NCBI RefSeq assembly: GCF_030433645.1 | Contig: NZ_JAROCG010000001.1 | Span: 3,038,001 to 3,102,000 of the forward strand | Source of the DNA: Arthrobacter burdickii | GTDB lineage: Bacteria; Actinomycetota; Actinomycetes; Actinomycetales; Micrococcaceae | Direction of reading: 5' to 3' | Length of the DNA stretch: 64,000 nucleotides | In this document: piece after piece, positions 9,834 through 20,380 of the stretch | Position numbering within the stretch: position 1 is the first letter of the stretch | Layout: every line of letters begins with the position of its first letter | Notes under the pieces: generated by a model | The model's input: the letters and a program-made list of their open reading frames with translations, nothing else | Databases searched by the model: none | Told to the model about the DNA's origin: nothing | Program-made: the position numbers and the translations under genes

Positions 9834-10601
9834 CTACCCCACGGCCGGACGCGGACCGAGGACATCAGAACCAATCCGCAGGTGTGTCGCCCCTGCCGCG
9901 ACGGCCTCCTCGAGGTCCCCGCTCATACCCGCCGAAACGGCCGTGGCGGACGGGTCGACGGCCCTCACCGAGTCGGCGATGCGCAGCAGCCGCTCGAACG
10001 CAGCCGCGGGGGGCGTGCCGATCGGCGCCACGGCCATCACGCCGGCGAGCCGCAGGCCCGCGGTGGCCGCGACGCCCTCGGCCAGTGCACCGGCCTCCCC
10101 GGGAAGCGCTCCACCCCGGCCGCCCGAGGTCGCCGCGGCATCGAGCGTGAACTGGAGGAAGCACTCGAGGTCGTCCCGGGCTCCGAGGCCGGCGCCCGCC
10201 CGCCGTTCCTGTTCCGCCGCGACCGCCTTGCCCAGCGCCGCGACCAGCGTGGCGCGGTCCACCGAGTGCACGCTGTGCGCATAGCGGACGACCGATTTCG
10301 CCTTGTTGGTCTGGAGCTGGCCGATGAAGTGCCAGGTCAGTGCGAGGTCGTCCAGTTCGGCCGCCTTCGCTGCGGCTTCCTGGTCGCGGTTCTCCCCGAC
10401 GTCCCGGACCCCGAGGTCCGCGAGGATGCGTACGTCGGAGGACGGGAAGTACTTGGTCACCACGATGAGCTCCGGTGCCGTCCGCCCCGCGGCCTCTGCC
10501 GCCGTCGCGATCCGCTTCCGCACCGCAGCGAGCCGGGCCTCGAGGTCCCGTGCCCGGGCACCGTCGCGCTGCATGCGTCCGTCCGCGGTCACGCCCGCCA
10601 C
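9834..10601 (-). CDS. YggS/PLPBP family pyridoxal phosphate homeostasis protein
   Basis: A 255-residue PLP-binding protein of the YggS/PROSC family, an alanine racemase-like TIM barrel without known enzyme activity that buffers free PLP. The PLP lysine lies in [12 protein letters not shown] near residue 49. [13 protein letters not shown] and the C-terminal [20 protein letters not shown] phosphate-binding motif (read in two parts) are clear. It overlaps pgeF by 13 bases and precedes sepF, the canonical ftsZ-pgeF-yggS-sepF order. The N-terminal dozen residues may be superfluous, as another start could be used. Confidence 0.93.
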   Translation of the reverse strand: MAGVTADGRMQRDGARARDLEARLAAVRKRIATAAEAAGRTAPELIVVTKYFPSSDVRILADLGVRDVGENRDQEAAAKAAELDDLALTWHFIGQLQTNKAKSVVRYAHSVHSVDRATLVAALGKAVAAEQERRAGAGLGARDDLECFLQFTLDAAATSGGRGGALPGEAGALAEGVAATAGLRLAGVMAVAPIGTPPAAAFERLLRIADSVRAVDPSATAVSAGMSGDLEEAVAAGATHLRIGSDVLGPRPAVG

Positions 10602-11329
10602 ACCAGGCCGGCGATACGGCCGGCCCCCGGTTCTCGGCGATGGGAGTAGAGCGCGGGATTCTCCAGGGTGCAGGACGCGCCCTGGACCGGTTCGACCCGG
10701 ACGGAGGACTGCTCGAGCTGGCGCCGGACCGCAGCGGGCAGGTCGAGCGCCGGCGTTCCGGCCCTCGTCCTGGCTGCAGCCTCCGGGAGGGTGCGTGCCA
10801 TGGCGCGCATCATGTCCTCGGGGACCTCGTAGCAGGCGCCGCAGACGGATGGACCGATCCAGGCGGACAGGTCCCTCGCGCCCAGGCCCCGCAGTGAGCG
10901 GACGGCGCCCTCGATGATCCCGTTGCCGACACCGGCCCGGCCTGCATGCACCACGGCCGTCGCGCCGGTACCGCCCTCGGCGGGCGATGCGTCCGCGAGG
11001 ACGATCGGCACGCAGTCGGCGACGAGCACCGCCAGCGGCTCGGTCCCGCGCGGGGAGATCATGCCGTCCGCGTCGGGCACATCCGCCGTTCCGTCCACGA
11101 CGGCGACCCTGTCGGAGTGGGTCTGGCTCATGAAGCGCAGCGATCCCGCGGCGATCCCCATGTCATCCTCGAGGCGGCTCCGGTTGCCGCGGACGCCCTC
11201 CGGGTCGCTCCCCACATGGAGGGCGAGGTTGCCTGCACCGGTTGAGGTGAAGGCCACCCGGAGTCCCAGACGCACCTCCTCGTTCCAGTAGAACGGGGAC
11301 GTGTGTCCGGGACCTGCGGCTGCCTGCAT
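10589..11329 (-). CDS. pgeF: PgeF/YfiH family multicopper-like purine nucleoside/peptidoglycan editing protein
   Basis: A 246-residue member of the YfiH (polyphenol oxidase/laccase domain) family. Family members have been shown to act on purine nucleosides; E. coli PgeF (YfiH) is a peptidoglycan editing factor that limits misincorporated serine in muropeptides. The zinc-site residues are visible: His in MSQTHSDRV, Cys in VLVADCVPIVLAD and His in VVHAGRAGVGNG. The HAGWRG seen in many homologues is HAGRAG here. It starts 11 bases after the ftsZ stop. Its location next to ftsZ is common and fits a wall-editing role. Substrate is inferred. Confidence 0.88.
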   Translation of the reverse strand: MQAAAGPGHTSPFYWNEEVRLGLRVAFTSTGAGNLALHVGSDPEGVRGNRSRLEDDMGIAAGSLRFMSQTHSDRVAVVDGTADVPDADGMISPRGTEPLAVLVADCVPIVLADASPAEGGTGATAVVHAGRAGVGNGIIEGAVRSLRGLGARDLSAWIGPSVCGACYEVPEDMMRAMARTLPEAAARTRAGTPALDLPAAVRRQLEQSSVRVEPVQGASCTLENPALYSHRREPGAGRIAGLVWRA

Positions 11330-11340
11330 GGACGACCGGA

Positions 11341-12540
11341 CTACTTGAGGAAGTCCGGCACGTCGAGGTCGTCCGAGCGCCCGGCGGACAGGTCGGGCTC
11401 CACGATGGCGGGAAGGTCCACGTCGAAGCCCGAGTCCGCGGGCACGGCCTGCATGTTCTGCGCACGCTGCTGCGACCAGGCGCCGAGGCCGGCGGTGGCT
11501 GCACCGGCCATGCGGTGCTGGTCTCCGCCGACACTCGGCGCGACGGCCGGCCTCGATGCAGGAGCAGCGGCCGCGACGGGCTGCGAGGTGGCGTCGACCT
11601 GGTCGAACCCGGCCGCGATGACGGTGACGCGCGCTTCGTCGCCGAGCGCGTCGTCGATGACCGCACCGAAAATGATGTTCGCCTCCGGGTGCGCGACTTC
11701 CTGGACGAGGCGTGCGGCCTCGTTGATCTCGAAGAGGCCGAGGTCGGAGCCACCCTGGATCGAGAGCAGGACACCGTGGGCGCCGTCGATGGATGCTTCG
11801 AGCAGCGGCGACGCGATGGCGAGCTCCGCGGCCTTGACGGCACGGTCCTCACCGCGCGCGGAGCCGATACCCATGAGCGCCGAGCCGGCGCCCTGCATCA
11901 CGGACTTCACGTCGGCGAAGTCGAGGTTGATCAGGCCCGGGGTGGTGATGAGGTCGGTGATGCCCTGCACACCGGAGAGCAGCACCTGGTCCGCCGAGCG
12001 GAAGGCGTCGAGCATCGAGACGTTGCGGTCGCTGATGGACAGCAGCCGGTCGTTCGGGATGACGATGAGGGTGTCGACCTCCTCGCGGAGGGTGTCGATG
12101 CCGCTCTCGGCCTGGTTGGAGCGGCGGCGTCCCTCGAAGGTGAACGGGCGCGTGACCACGCCGATGGTGAGGGCGCCGAGGGAACGCGCGATGCGGGCGA
12201 CGACGGGAGCGCCGCCGGTACCCGTACCGCCGCCCTCTCCTGCCGTGACGAAGACCATGTCCGCCCCGCGCAGGACTTCCTCGATCTCCTCGGAGTGGTC
12301 CTCCGCGGCGCGGCGGCCGACCTCCGGGTCGGCGCCGGCACCGAGGCCGCGCGTGAGTTCGCGTCCGACGTCGAGCTTCACGTCGGCGTCACTCATGAGG
12401 AGCGCCTGTGCATCGGTGTTGATGGCAATGAACTCGACGCCGCGGAGTCCCACCTCGATCATGCGGTTGACGGCGTTCACGCCGCCGCCGCCGATGCCGA
12501 CGACCTTGATGACGGCCAAGTAATTCTGAGGTGCTGCCAC
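11341..12540 (-). CDS. ftsZ: cell division protein FtsZ
   Basis: Tubulin-like GTPase that forms the Z ring. It is 399 residues long and starts with GTG at 12540, after GGGACACAGGAC. The GTP-binding glycine loop [10 protein letters not shown] is at residues 101-110, and the T7 loop [11 protein letters not shown] is present. An Ala/Pro/Gln-rich linker follows residue 315. The protein ends in [10 protein letters not shown], the conserved C-terminal peptide that binds SepF and FtsW. There is a 246-base gap to ftsQ, the longest within the cluster, and it holds an AT-rich palindromic promoter region. This means ftsZ probably has its own promoter beside read-through. Confidence 0.99.
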   Translation of the reverse strand: MAAPQNYLAVIKVVGIGGGGVNAVNRMIEVGLRGVEFIAINTDAQALLMSDADVKLDVGRELTRGLGAGADPEVGRRAAEDHSEEIEEVLRGADMVFVTAGEGGGTGTGGAPVVARIARSLGALTIGVVTRPFTFEGRRRSNQAESGIDTLREEVDTLIVIPNDRLLSISDRNVSMLDAFRSADQVLLSGVQGITDLITTPGLINLDFADVKSVMQGAGSALMGIGSARGEDRAVKAAELAIASPLLEASIDGAHGVLLSIQGGSDLGLFEINEAARLVQEVAHPEANIIFGAVIDDALGDEARVTVIAAGFDQVDATSQPVAAAAPASRPAVAPSVGGDQHRMAGAATAGLGAWSQQRAQNMQAVPADSGFDVDLPAIVEPDLSAGRSDDLDVPDFLK

Positions 12541-12614
12541 GTCCTGTGTCCCTTGTTCGAATCTGTGTGCTGTACGGGGGCTGCCGGGAATCCGGCCTCA
12601 ACCTTTACCCGAAA

Positions 12615-12652
12615 AACGTTAACGTTCAGGTTGAGAGTTAACGTTATGTCAA
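12615..12652 (-). promoter_or_regulatory. ftsZ promoter region with paired GTTAACGTT sequences
   Basis: In an otherwise GC-rich chromosome this stretch upstream of ftsZ is AT-rich. It holds a perfect 12-bp palindrome (AACGTTAACGTT, 12615-12626) and a second TAACGTTA palindrome (12639-12646). The shared GTTAACGTT lies at 12618-12626 and 12637-12645, 19 bp apart. A perfect TTGACA hexamer reads on the minus strand at 12652-12647; the -10 17 bases on is poor (CTGAAC). It may be an activator-dependent promoter, and the FtsR regulator encoded at 49975-50724 is the obvious candidate. Promoter location is likely; the factor is inference. Confidence 0.5.
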
Positions 12653-12786
12653 GTAACTTCTATGTTTGACGCTAGGTGCAAGCGTTCCGCGTTGCAATGA
12701 CCGAACGCCGCGTGTCGGCATGTCGCTCGCTGTGCGCCTCCTTAAGGTTAGACTTCCGCCCGCCTTCCGATGACCACGTTCCGACC

Positions 12787-13599
12787 TCACCGCGTCACGG
12801 GACGGTCGGGAGTGCTCACGTCGAACTCCTTCACCGGCGGGTCCGTGGCGCGCATCGCCAGCAGCGCCTCGAGTACCTTCGCCTTCTCGGCGCTGCGCTC
12901 GGCGCTCCCCCAGAAGATCCTCTGGTCCCCGGACAGCGACAGCTGGATCGAGTCGACGCTCCCGGCCGATGCGCTCTTGAGCCGGGACAGGACGGGGACG
13001 GGCAGCTCGGCCAGGACCGCGGTGATCGAGGAGAAGACTTCGGAGTTGACCGCGTTGGTCCCGCCGTCGATCAGTGGCAGCTTGACCTCCTCGCGTCGGG
13101 CGACACTCGACAGCTGGCGCCCCTCGGAGTCGATGAGCACGAACCCGCGACTGCTCTGCAGCACCGCGACCGGCACGCGCTCCTGGATCGTGACCACGAG
13201 CGTCGACGGCGGCTCGGCCGCGATCTCGACGTCCTCGATGGGCGCCTTGTCCGCCAGCAGGTCGCGCACCTGGTCCGGCGAGATCCGCGTCAGCGACGTC
13301 CCCATCAGCGGAGCGAGCGCCGTGTCGACCTCGGCCGTGGGAACCAGCGAGTTGCCCTCCACCACGACGGTCCGCAGCGCGAGCGCAGGCGAGAAGACCA
13401 CGTACGCGACGACGCCGCCCAGGCACAGCAGCACCGCGGTGATCGCGAGGACCACGTTGCGCACCCGGTGCGTCCGCCGTGGAGCCGGGAAATCGAGGAT
13501 CTTGCCCCGCGGCAGCGGGCCGTCCGCCCGGTCGAGCAGCGAGACCTTCCCGCTCCCCCGGTCCGCGGCACGCGTGACGGGAGGCTTCCTCGGCGTCAC
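12787..13599 (-). CDS. ftsQ: cell division protein FtsQ
   Basis: Bitopic divisome protein linking the cytoplasmic ring to septal wall synthesis. It is 270 residues long. A basic cytoplasmic tail of about 48 residues is followed by one membrane helix (VVLAITAVLLCLGGVVAYVVF, about residues 50-70). The POTRA domain begins LRTVVVEGNSLVP near residue 75, and the FtsQ domain with QERVPVAVLQ follows. The ATG overlaps the murC stop in ATGA (13596-13599), suggesting translational coupling. Confidence 0.95.
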   Translation of the reverse strand: MTPRKPPVTRAADRGSGKVSLLDRADGPLPRGKILDFPAPRRTHRVRNVVLAITAVLLCLGGVVAYVVFSPALALRTVVVEGNSLVPTAEVDTALAPLMGTSLTRISPDQVRDLLADKAPIEDVEIAAEPPSTLVVTIQERVPVAVLQSSRGFVLIDSEGRQLSSVARREEVKLPLIDGGTNAVNSEVFSSITAVLAELPVPVLSRLKSASAGSVDSIQLSLSGDQRIFWGSAERSAEKAKVLEALLAMRATDPPVKEFDVSTPDRPVTR

Positions 13600-15140
13600 G
13601 CCCCAGCCACCGATGGTCCGGGTGCGGTGGCGCGCTCCTTCAGCAGGCCGACGAGCTGGTTCCCGTACTGCGTGACGTCCCCCGCGCCGATGGTGAGGAT
13701 GATGTCGCCGGACCGTGCGTGGCCCGTCACCGTGCGCAGGGCCTCGGCAGGGTCCTCACTGTATGCGGCGCCTGCTCCGGGCATGAGCTGCGTGATCGTC
13801 CAGCCTCCGACGTCGTCGACGGGGTCCTCGCGCGCCGCATAGACCGGGAGCACGGTCGCGGTGTCGGCCAGGGCCAGCGCGTCGGCGAAGCCGGCGGCGA
13901 ATTCCCGGGTACGCGAGAAGAGGTGCGGCTGGAAGAGGACGTGCACCCGGTGCTCCCCCGCCACCGTCCTGGCCGCGGTCAGCGCCGCCTGTACTTCCGT
14001 CGGGTGGTGCGCGTAGTCGTCGAAGACCCGGACGCCGTCGCCCTCTCCCCTCGCCTCGAAGCGGCGCGCCGCGCCGGAGAAGGAGGACAGCCCAGCTGCT
14101 GCGACGGCCGGATCGACGCCGAGTTCCAGCGCGACGGCGAACGCCGCGGCGGCATTGAGGATGTTGTGGCGGCCCGGGACGCGAAGCTGGAGTTCCTGCT
14201 GGGCATCGAGGCCGTCGACGAGGAAGGAGAGCAGGCTGGCGGTGGTGCTGCCGGCAGCCCTGGTCCCGCTGATTCGAATGTCCGCCGTTGCGGCGTAGCC
14301 GTAGGTCCGGACGCGGCGTTCCGCGGGGACGCCTGCGGCGAGTGCCGCAGCCCCGGCGTCGTCGGCGCAGGCGACGAGGAGCCCGTCCTCGGGAAGGCGC
14401 TGTGCGAAGTCCCGGAAGGCCGAGTGGACGGCGTCGGCGGTGCCGTAGTGGTCGAGGTGGTCCGCTTCGACGTTGGTGACGACGGCGATACCCGGCGTGT
14501 AGTTCAGGAAGGACCCGTCCGACTCGTCGGCCTCGGCCACGAACACGTCCCCTCCGGTCCACTCGGCGTTGACGCCGAGGGCGGCGACGTCCCCGCCGAT
14601 GGCGAAGGACGGGCGGAGCCCGGCGCTGCGGAGCAGCACGGTGATCATGGCCGTCGTCGTCGTCTTCCCGTGCGTGCCCGCGACGGCGATGGCCTGCCGC
14701 CCGGTCATGGCGGCTGCGAGTGCCTGGGAGCGGTGCAGGACGGGGAGCCCCCGGCGGCGGGCCTCGGCGAGTTCCGGGTTCGTGTCGCGGATGGCCGAGG
14801 ACACGACGACCGTCCCTGCCTCGGGGACGGCATCGGCGGAGTGGCCCACGGTCACGTCCGCGCCGAGCGCCGCCAGCGCGCGGAGGCCCCGGGACTCGGC
14901 GGCGTCCGACCCTGACACCCGCAGGCCCTGGCCGAGCAGGACCCGCGCGACAGCCGACATCCCTGCGCCGCCGAGTCCGATGAAGTGCACGGGTTCCTGC
15001 AGTCCGGCCTCGCGTGCCGGCGCGGTGCTGCTCGTTGCGATACCGCTGCCTTCCGTTCCGCCCGATCTCCGGGCCGTCGTCGTTGCCATGTTCAGGAGGG
15101 CCGGAACCACCGGCCCTGCCGCCTCGTGTCCGGCGCTCAT
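13596..15140 (-). CDS. murC: UDP-N-acetylmuramate--L-alanine ligase
   Basis: Adds L-alanine to UDP-MurNAc in the cytoplasm, using ATP. It is 514 residues long. The Rossmann start [21 protein letters not shown] lies near residue 52 (quoted as [12 protein letters not shown]). The ATP loop [11 protein letters not shown] is near residue 155, and [10 protein letters not shown] near residue 370 is the family signature. The 50-residue N-terminal leader is longer than usual; the ATG at 15140 is favoured because it overlaps the murG stop (ATGA, 15137-15140). A later ATG (MATTTARR, 17 codons on) is possible. Confidence 0.97.
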   Translation of the reverse strand: MSAGHEAAGPVVPALLNMATTTARRSGGTEGSGIATSSTAPAREAGLQEPVHFIGLGGAGMSAVARVLLGQGLRVSGSDAAESRGLRALAALGADVTVGHSADAVPEAGTVVVSSAIRDTNPELAEARRRGLPVLHRSQALAAAMTGRQAIAVAGTHGKTTTTAMITVLLRSAGLRPSFAIGGDVAALGVNAEWTGGDVFVAEADESDGSFLNYTPGIAVVTNVEADHLDHYGTADAVHSAFRDFAQRLPEDGLLVACADDAGAAALAAGVPAERRVRTYGYAATADIRISGTRAAGSTTASLLSFLVDGLDAQQELQLRVPGRHNILNAAAAFAVALELGVDPAVAAAGLSSFSGAARRFEARGEGDGVRVFDDYAHHPTEVQAALTAARTVAGEHRVHVLFQPHLFSRTREFAAGFADALALADTATVLPVYAAREDPVDDVGGWTITQLMPGAGAAYSEDPAEALRTVTGHARSGDIILTIGAGDVTQYGNQLVGLLKERATAPGPSVAGA

Positions 15141-16300
15141 CGTCCGGTTCCCGCCGCGGCGAGGACCAGATCGGCCATCCGCCGGTCCGCGTCACGGACG
15201 CCCTGCGCATACGAGGCCGCCGACATCCCGTCGAGCCGCACGGGGTCGGTGACGAGTGTCAGCACGTTCTCCCGGATCCACCGGGGGGTGAACGCAGCAT
15301 CGTCGACCAGGATGGCCCCGCCGGACTCCACGAGTCCGGCAGCGTTCAGCCGCTGCTCCCCGTTGCCGTGCGGCAGGGGGACGAGCACGGCGGGCAGGCC
15401 CACCGCGCTGATCTCGCTCACGGTCGCGGCACCGGCACGGGCGACGAGCAGGTCTGCTGCTGCGTAGACCCGCTCCATCCCGTCGACGAACTCGACCTGA
15501 TGGTAGCCGGGCGCCGCCAGCGGGGCGCCGTCGTCGCCGGGTACCTGCTTGCCGCGCCCGGTGATGTGGAGGACCTGCACCCCGGCGGCGGTCAGTTCGG
15601 GGACCGCCGCGGCAAGGGACCGGTTCAGGCTCGCCGCGCCCGAGGATCCGCCGGTCACGATCAGGGTCGGACGGTCCGGCTCGAGTCCGAGGGAGGCACG
15701 GGCTTCGGCCCGGGCTGCCGCGCGGTCGAGATCCGCGATGCTCCTGCGCATCGGCATGCCGACCAGGACCGCATCGGCGAGTCCCGTCCCCTCGAACGCG
15801 ACGGCGACGCGTGCCGCGATCCGGGCACCCACTCGATTTGCGATGCCGGGACGCGCGTTCGCCTCGTGGATCACGACGGGCACGCGTCGCGTCCAGGCCG
15901 CGAGGTAGACCGGGGTGGAGACGTACCCGCCCACGCCGACGACGACGTCGGCCGCCGCGTCGGACAGGATGGTGCGCGCCTGCCGGACGGCGCGCACGAG
16001 GCGGACCGGGAGCTTGACGAGGTCGGTCGACGGCCGCCGCGGCAGAGGCACGCGGTCGATCGTCCGCAGCTCGAACCCGGCGGCAGGGACCAGACGCGTC
16101 TCCATGCCTGCTTCGGTTCCGACGGCCGTGATGCGTGTTCCGGGACGCTGCTCGATGATCGCTCCGGCGATGGCGAGCAGGGGGCTGACGTGCCCGGCTG
16201 TCCCGCCACCCGCGAGGACGACGGACACCGTCCGTTCAACCGTCCGTTCAACCGTCCGTTCAACCGTGCGTTCAACCGTGCGTTCAGAGGGGGAGGTCAT
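15137..16300 (-). CDS. murG: UDP-GlcNAc:undecaprenyl-PP-MurNAc-pentapeptide GlcNAc transferase
   Basis: Converts lipid I to lipid II at the inner face of the membrane. I set the start at the ATG at 16300, overlapping the ftsW stop (ATGA), giving 387 residues. The catalytic glycine-rich loop [14 protein letters not shown] begins near residue 27, and [14 protein letters not shown] and [13 protein letters not shown] mark the two domains. Residues 8-27 are five perfect ERTV repeats coded by a 12-bp tandem repeat, an addition not found in MurG generally. The open frame extends upstream into ftsW, but only the ATG at 16300 fits the overlap. Confidence 0.97.
   Translation of the reverse strand: MTSPSERTVERTVERTVERTVERTVSVVLAGGGTAGHVSPLLAIAGAIIEQRPGTRITAVGTEAGMETRLVPAAGFELRTIDRVPLPRRPSTDLVKLPVRLVRAVRQARTILSDAAADVVVGVGGYVSTPVYLAAWTRRVPVVIHEANARPGIANRVGARIAARVAVAFEGTGLADAVLVGMPMRRSIADLDRAAARAEARASLGLEPDRPTLIVTGGSSGAASLNRSLAAAVPELTAAGVQVLHITGRGKQVPGDDGAPLAAPGYHQVEFVDGMERVYAAADLLVARAGAATVSEISAVGLPAVLVPLPHGNGEQRLNAAGLVESGGAILVDDAAFTPRWIRENVLTLVTDPVRLDGMSAASYAQGVRDADRRMADLVLAAAGTGR
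16227..16286 (-). repeat. five 12-bp tandem repeats coding (ERTV)5 in MurG
   Basis: Five contiguous 12-bp units read ACCGTCCGTTCA (three copies, 16227-16262) and ACCGTGCGTTCA (two copies, 16263-16286) on the plus strand. They differ by one C/G change and encode ERTV repeats in the N-terminus of MurG. Copy number can change without frameshift. Confidence 0.95.
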
Positions 16301-17706
16301 GAAAGGACGTGGCTTCTTCCGGAGGTGGTGGCAGGGGCGCCTGCCGGGGCGGGCGCGTGCGGTGTCTTCCGCGCGAAGGAGAGCAGGACGCCGACGGCGG
16401 CAAGCGTGAACGTCAGCGCGGAGCCGCCGTAGGAGATGAAGGGCAGCGGTACACCGATGACGGGCAGCAGGCCCGTGACCATGCCGATGTTGACGAAGGC
16501 CTGGCCGATGATCCAGACGAGGACGGACCCCATGAGGATCCGCACGAAGGGATCGGTGTAGCGCAGTGCCACCCGGATGGTGGCCACGGCGAGGATGCCG
16601 AACAGGAGCACGACCACGAGGGTGCCGATCAGCCCGAACTCCTCGCCGATGATCGCGAAGATGAAGTCGTTGTGCGCTTCCGGGATCCAGTTCCACTTCT
16701 GCCGGCTCTGTCCGATCCCCACGCCGAACCAGCCGCCGGAGGCCATGGCGAACAGGCCGTTGTTCGACTGCAGGCAGAGGTCGGCGCCGTCGTCACAGTT
16801 CAGGCCCAGCCACGCGCTGATGCGCCCACCGCGGTTGGAGCTCGTCGCCACCATCAGGAGGGACCCCGCCAGCGCGACGGCTCCGGCGAGGGAGAACAGC
16901 TTGAGCGGCGCACCCGCGAAGAACAGCGCCGCTCCTGCGATCATCATGAGGACGAGTCCGGTTCCGAGGTCCCCGCCGATGAGGACGAGGCCGATCGGCA
17001 GGCCGCCGAGGGGCAGCGCCGGGATCATGGCGTGTTTCCAGTCCCGGATGAGCCCCTTCTTCCGCTCGAGCACCGCGGCGAACCAGAGTGCCAGTGCGAG
17101 CTTCGTCGGCTCGGACGGCTGGAAGGTCTGGGAGCCGATGCGGATCCAGTTCTTGTTGCCGTTGATCTCCACACCGATCAGGAGCACCAGGACCAGCAGC
17201 GCGATGGCGATGCCGAGGCTGGGCCAGGCGAGTGCCTTGTAGGCGCGGGGCCCGAGCCTGGACAGCACGAGCATCAGGACGAGGCCTGCCCCGGCCCAGA
17301 TGGCCTGCTTGAGGAAGAGGTCGAAGGTGTGCTTGCCCTCGGAGATGGCCTCGACGGACGAGGCCGAGAGGACCATCATCAGCCCGATGGCGGTCAGCGC
17401 GAGGGCCGAGCCGAGAATCAGGTAGTAGCTCGACCCGGAAGGGGCCCGGTCGGAGCCTTCGAGGAAGGTCCAGCCGCGCTTCACCAGCGCGCGGACGCCC
17501 CTGCCTGCCCGCTCGGAGTCGGTGGGGTGCTCCGCCGCCGCCGGCCCGCCGGGCTTGATGGTCCTCGCCCTGGCGGCGGCACTCCCGGCGGTCGTGCTGC
17601 CCGCCGGGATGGCGTTGCCGGGGCTGGCGGTCCTGCCCGCTTCCTTGATCCGGACCGGCCGGACGGAGGGCTTGCGTCCTCCGGGCCTGGTTGGGGTGGC
17701 CACCAT
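16297..17706 (-). CDS. ftsW: septal peptidoglycan glycosyltransferase FtsW
   Basis: SEDS-family lipid II polymerase of the divisome. It is 469 residues long from the ATG at 17706, which overlaps the last base of the murD stop (TAATG). A basic, Ala/Gly/Pro-rich cytoplasmic tail of about 95 residues precedes ten membrane helices, starting [20 protein letters not shown]. Family motifs include [22 protein letters not shown], the catalytic Asp region in [16 protein letters not shown], and [11 protein letters not shown]. The C-terminus ends in a short Pro/Ala-rich tail. The open frame runs 390 codons further upstream through murD and is not coding there. Confidence 0.97.
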   Translation of the reverse strand: MVATPTRPGGRKPSVRPVRIKEAGRTASPGNAIPAGSTTAGSAAARARTIKPGGPAAAEHPTDSERAGRGVRALVKRGWTFLEGSDRAPSGSSYYLILGSALALTAIGLMMVLSASSVEAISEGKHTFDLFLKQAIWAGAGLVLMLVLSRLGPRAYKALAWPSLGIAIALLVLVLLIGVEINGNKNWIRIGSQTFQPSEPTKLALALWFAAVLERKKGLIRDWKHAMIPALPLGGLPIGLVLIGGDLGTGLVLMMIAGAALFFAGAPLKLFSLAGAVALAGSLLMVATSSNRGGRISAWLGLNCDDGADLCLQSNNGLFAMASGGWFGVGIGQSRQKWNWIPEAHNDFIFAIIGEEFGLIGTLVVVLLFGILAVATIRVALRYTDPFVRILMGSVLVWIIGQAFVNIGMVTGLLPVIGVPLPFISYGGSALTFTLAAVGVLLSFARKTPHAPAPAGAPATTSGRSHVLS

Positions 17707-19283
17707 TACGACTCCTTCGCGGTTGTCCCCTGTCCGCCACGTGCCCCGACGGCCGCCATGAAGGCGGCTCCCCGATGCGCATAGGAGGAGAACTGGTCCA
17801 TAGAGGCAGCGGCCGGAGCCATCAGGACCGTGTCGCCGTCCCGGGCGAGACGCCCGGCTTCGGCAACGGCCCACTGCATCAGGGAATCGCTGGTCACCGG
17901 ATCGGACGATCCGCCGCCGCTCCCCTGTCCAGTGTGAAGGCTGGGGTGGAGGGAGACCGGAACATCGGCTGCGTGTCGGGAGAGGGCGCCCAGGAGCGGT
18001 TCCGGGTCCTCGCCGAGGAGCACGACGGCTCGGAGGCGCCGTGCATGGGTCTTCACGAGGTCGTCGTAGGAGACTCCCTTGGACAGCCCGCCGGCGATCC
18101 AGACCACGGAGGAGAACGACGCCAGCGACGCCGAGGCCGCATGGGGATTGGTGGCCTTCGAATCGTTGATCCAGAGCACTCCCCCCTCGTTCGCGACGAC
18201 CTGGATCCTGTGGTCCCCGGGCTGGAAGGCCCGGATGCCGTCGCGCACAGCCGACGCCGGTATGCCAGCGGCGCGGACGAGGGCCGCGGCCGCCAGGGCG
18301 TTGGCCACCAGGTGCCGCGGGACGACCTCCCCGAGCTCGCTGATGGAGGCGAGCTCGGCGGCCGAATCCTTGCGCTGTTCGATGAAGGCGCGGTCCACGA
18401 GCAGGTCCTCGACGACGCCCATCATGCTGATGGACGGCATGCCGGTCGTGAAGCCGACGGCCCGGCAGCCCTCGACGACGTCGGCCTCCTCGACCATCTC
18501 CTCCGTCTCGCGCTGCTCGACGTTGTAGATGCAGGCGATCTTCGTCCGCTCGTAGACCGAGGCCTTCGCGGCGAGGTAGGCCTCGTAGCTGCCGTGCCAG
18601 TCCACGTGGTCCTCGGCGATGTTGAGGCAGACGCTCGCGAGCGGCGAGATGGAGTGGGCCCAGTGCAGCTGGAAGCTGGACAGTTCGACGGCGAGGAACT
18701 CGTAGCCCTGAGGGTCGCGGATGACGTCGAGGATCGGTGTGCCGACATTGCCTGCCGCGACCGCGCGCTTCCCGGCGGCGAGGAGCATGGATTCCGTCAG
18801 GCCGACGGTGGTCGTCTTCCCGTTGGTCCCCGTGATGGTCAGCCATTCGGCGGTGGGGCGGCCCTCGCGGATGCGCACGCGCCATGCGAGCTCGACGTCG
18901 CCCCAGATCGGCACGCCGGCGGCTGCTGCCTCGGCGAGGAGCGGCTGGGTGGGCCGCCAGCCGGGGGAGGTCACGACGAGGTCGGCCTGCTCGCCGTCGA
19001 CGAGCGGCAGCGAGTCGGCATGGTCCGGGCCGAGCAGCACGGCGTGCGCTCCCACGATGCGCAGGGTGTCGGCCTTCGCCTCGTTCTCCTCGGTCGCACC
19101 GCCGTCCACCACGACGACGACGGCGCCGAGCTCGATCAGCGTGTCAGCTGCGGAGAAGCCGGACGCTCCGATGCCGGCGACGACGACCCGCAGGCCCGCC
19201 CAGCCGGAATCCCAGGTGGTCAGGTCCCTGACGCGCGGCGTCTCCCAGGGAGGGGCACCGGCGGTGCCGTCCGCTTCACTCAT
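17706..19283 (-). CDS. murD: UDP-N-acetylmuramoyl-L-alanine--D-glutamate ligase
   Basis: Adds D-glutamate to UDP-MurNAc-L-Ala. From the ATG at 19283 (overlapping the mraY stop as ATGA) it is 525 residues; an ATG four codons earlier (19295) is also possible. The N-terminal Rossmann fold reads [17 protein letters not shown], the ATP loop [13 protein letters not shown], and the substrate segment [12 protein letters not shown]. It is somewhat longer than E. coli MurD (438) because of loops around [15 protein letters not shown] and a Gly/Ser stretch near residue 480. Confidence 0.97.
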   Translation of the reverse strand: MSEADGTAGAPPWETPRVRDLTTWDSGWAGLRVVVAGIGASGFSAADTLIELGAVVVVVDGGATEENEAKADTLRIVGAHAVLLGPDHADSLPLVDGEQADLVVTSPGWRPTQPLLAEAAAAGVPIWGDVELAWRVRIREGRPTAEWLTITGTNGKTTTVGLTESMLLAAGKRAVAAGNVGTPILDVIRDPQGYEFLAVELSSFQLHWAHSISPLASVCLNIAEDHVDWHGSYEAYLAAKASVYERTKIACIYNVEQRETEEMVEEADVVEGCRAVGFTTGMPSISMMGVVEDLLVDRAFIEQRKDSAAELASISELGEVVPRHLVANALAAAALVRAAGIPASAVRDGIRAFQPGDHRIQVVANEGGVLWINDSKATNPHAASASLASFSSVVWIAGGLSKGVSYDDLVKTHARRLRAVVLLGEDPEPLLGALSRHAADVPVSLHPSLHTGQGSGGGSSDPVTSDSLMQWAVAEAGRLARDGDTVLMAPAAASMDQFSSYAHRGAAFMAAVGARGGQGTTAKES

Positions 19284-20380
19284 CCGACGACCCATTCCGC
19301 ATAGAAGATTCCGAGTGCGCTGGCCACGAAGAGCCCGGCGAGGATCCAGAACCGGACGACCACCGTGACCTCCTGCCAGCCCTTGAGTTCGAAGTGGTGC
19401 TGCAGGGGTGCCATCTTGAAGACGCGCTTGCCGCCCGACAGTTTGAAGTAGCCCACCTGGATGATCACGGACAGCGTGATCATCACGAACAGTCCGGCCA
19501 GGATCACCAGGAGGAGCTCGGTGCGGGACAGGATCGCGAACCCGGCGATCGCGCCGCCGATGGCCAGCGAGCCGGTGTCACCCATGAAGATCTTCGCGGG
19601 TGAGGTGTTCCACCAGAGGAAGCCGATGAGTGCTCCGCACATGGCGCCCGCGATCAGCGCGAGGTCCAGCGGGTCGCGCACCTCGTAGCAGACGCTTCCC
19701 GCGCCGGGCGAACCGCAGTTCTGGTTGCTCTGCCAGATACCGATCAGCAGGTAGGCGCCGAAGACGAGGACCGACGCGCCGGCTGCCAGCCCGTCCAGAC
19801 CGTCGGTGAGGTTCACGCCGTTGCTCGCCCCCGTGATGATCAGGTTGGACCACACGACGAAGAGGATCGCCCCGACCAGGGTTCCGGCGAATGCCAGGTC
19901 GATCGGCGTGTCACGGATGAACGAGATAGCGGTCGATGCCGGGGTGCGCCCGGCGTCGTCGGGGAACTTCAGGGCCAGGACACCGAAGGTCACACCGACG
20001 GCGGTCTGCCCGATGATCTTGGCCGGTGCGCTCAGGCCGAGGCTGCGCTGCTTGGAGATCTTGATGAAGTCGTCGGCGAAGCCCACCAGCCCCATGCCGG
20101 CGGTCAGGAACAGCAGCAGCACTCCCGATGCGCTGGGACCTCCCACCGTCGAGCCTGTCGCCATCATGAGCAGGTGCGTCAGGAAGTAGGCCAGCAGCAC
20201 CGATCCGACGATCACCGCCCCACCCATCGTGGGAGTGCCGCGCTTGGTGTGGTGGGCCGTCGGACCGTCGTCGCGGATGAACTGGCCGTACCCCTTGGTC
20301 ACGAGGAACCGGATGAAGAGGGGCGTGCCGACGAGGGCGAAGAAGAGTGCCGAGGCCGAGGCTATGAGGAGTGCGATCAC
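19280..20380 (-). CDS. mraY: phospho-MurNAc-pentapeptide transferase
   Basis: Integral membrane enzyme that makes lipid I from UDP-MurNAc-pentapeptide and undecaprenyl phosphate. It is 366 residues with ten predicted helices. Signature segments are KRGTPTMGG near residue 46, GFADDFIK (metal-binding aspartates) near residue 101, [10 protein letters not shown] near residue 194, and [13 protein letters not shown] near the C-terminus. ATGA overlaps join it to murF upstream (20377-20380) and murD downstream (19280-19283). Confidence 0.98.
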   Translation of the reverse strand: MIALLIASASALFFALVGTPLFIRFLVTKGYGQFIRDDGPTAHHTKRGTPTMGGAVIVGSVLLAYFLTHLLMMATGSTVGGPSASGVLLLFLTAGMGLVGFADDFIKISKQRSLGLSAPAKIIGQTAVGVTFGVLALKFPDDAGRTPASTAISFIRDTPIDLAFAGTLVGAILFVVWSNLIITGASNGVNLTDGLDGLAAGASVLVFGAYLLIGIWQSNQNCGSPGAGSVCYEVRDPLDLALIAGAMCGALIGFLWWNTSPAKIFMGDTGSLAIGGAIAGFAILSRTELLLVILAGLFVMITLSVIIQVGYFKLSGGKRVFKMAPLQHHFELKGWQEVTVVVRFWILAGLFVASALGIFYAEWVVG

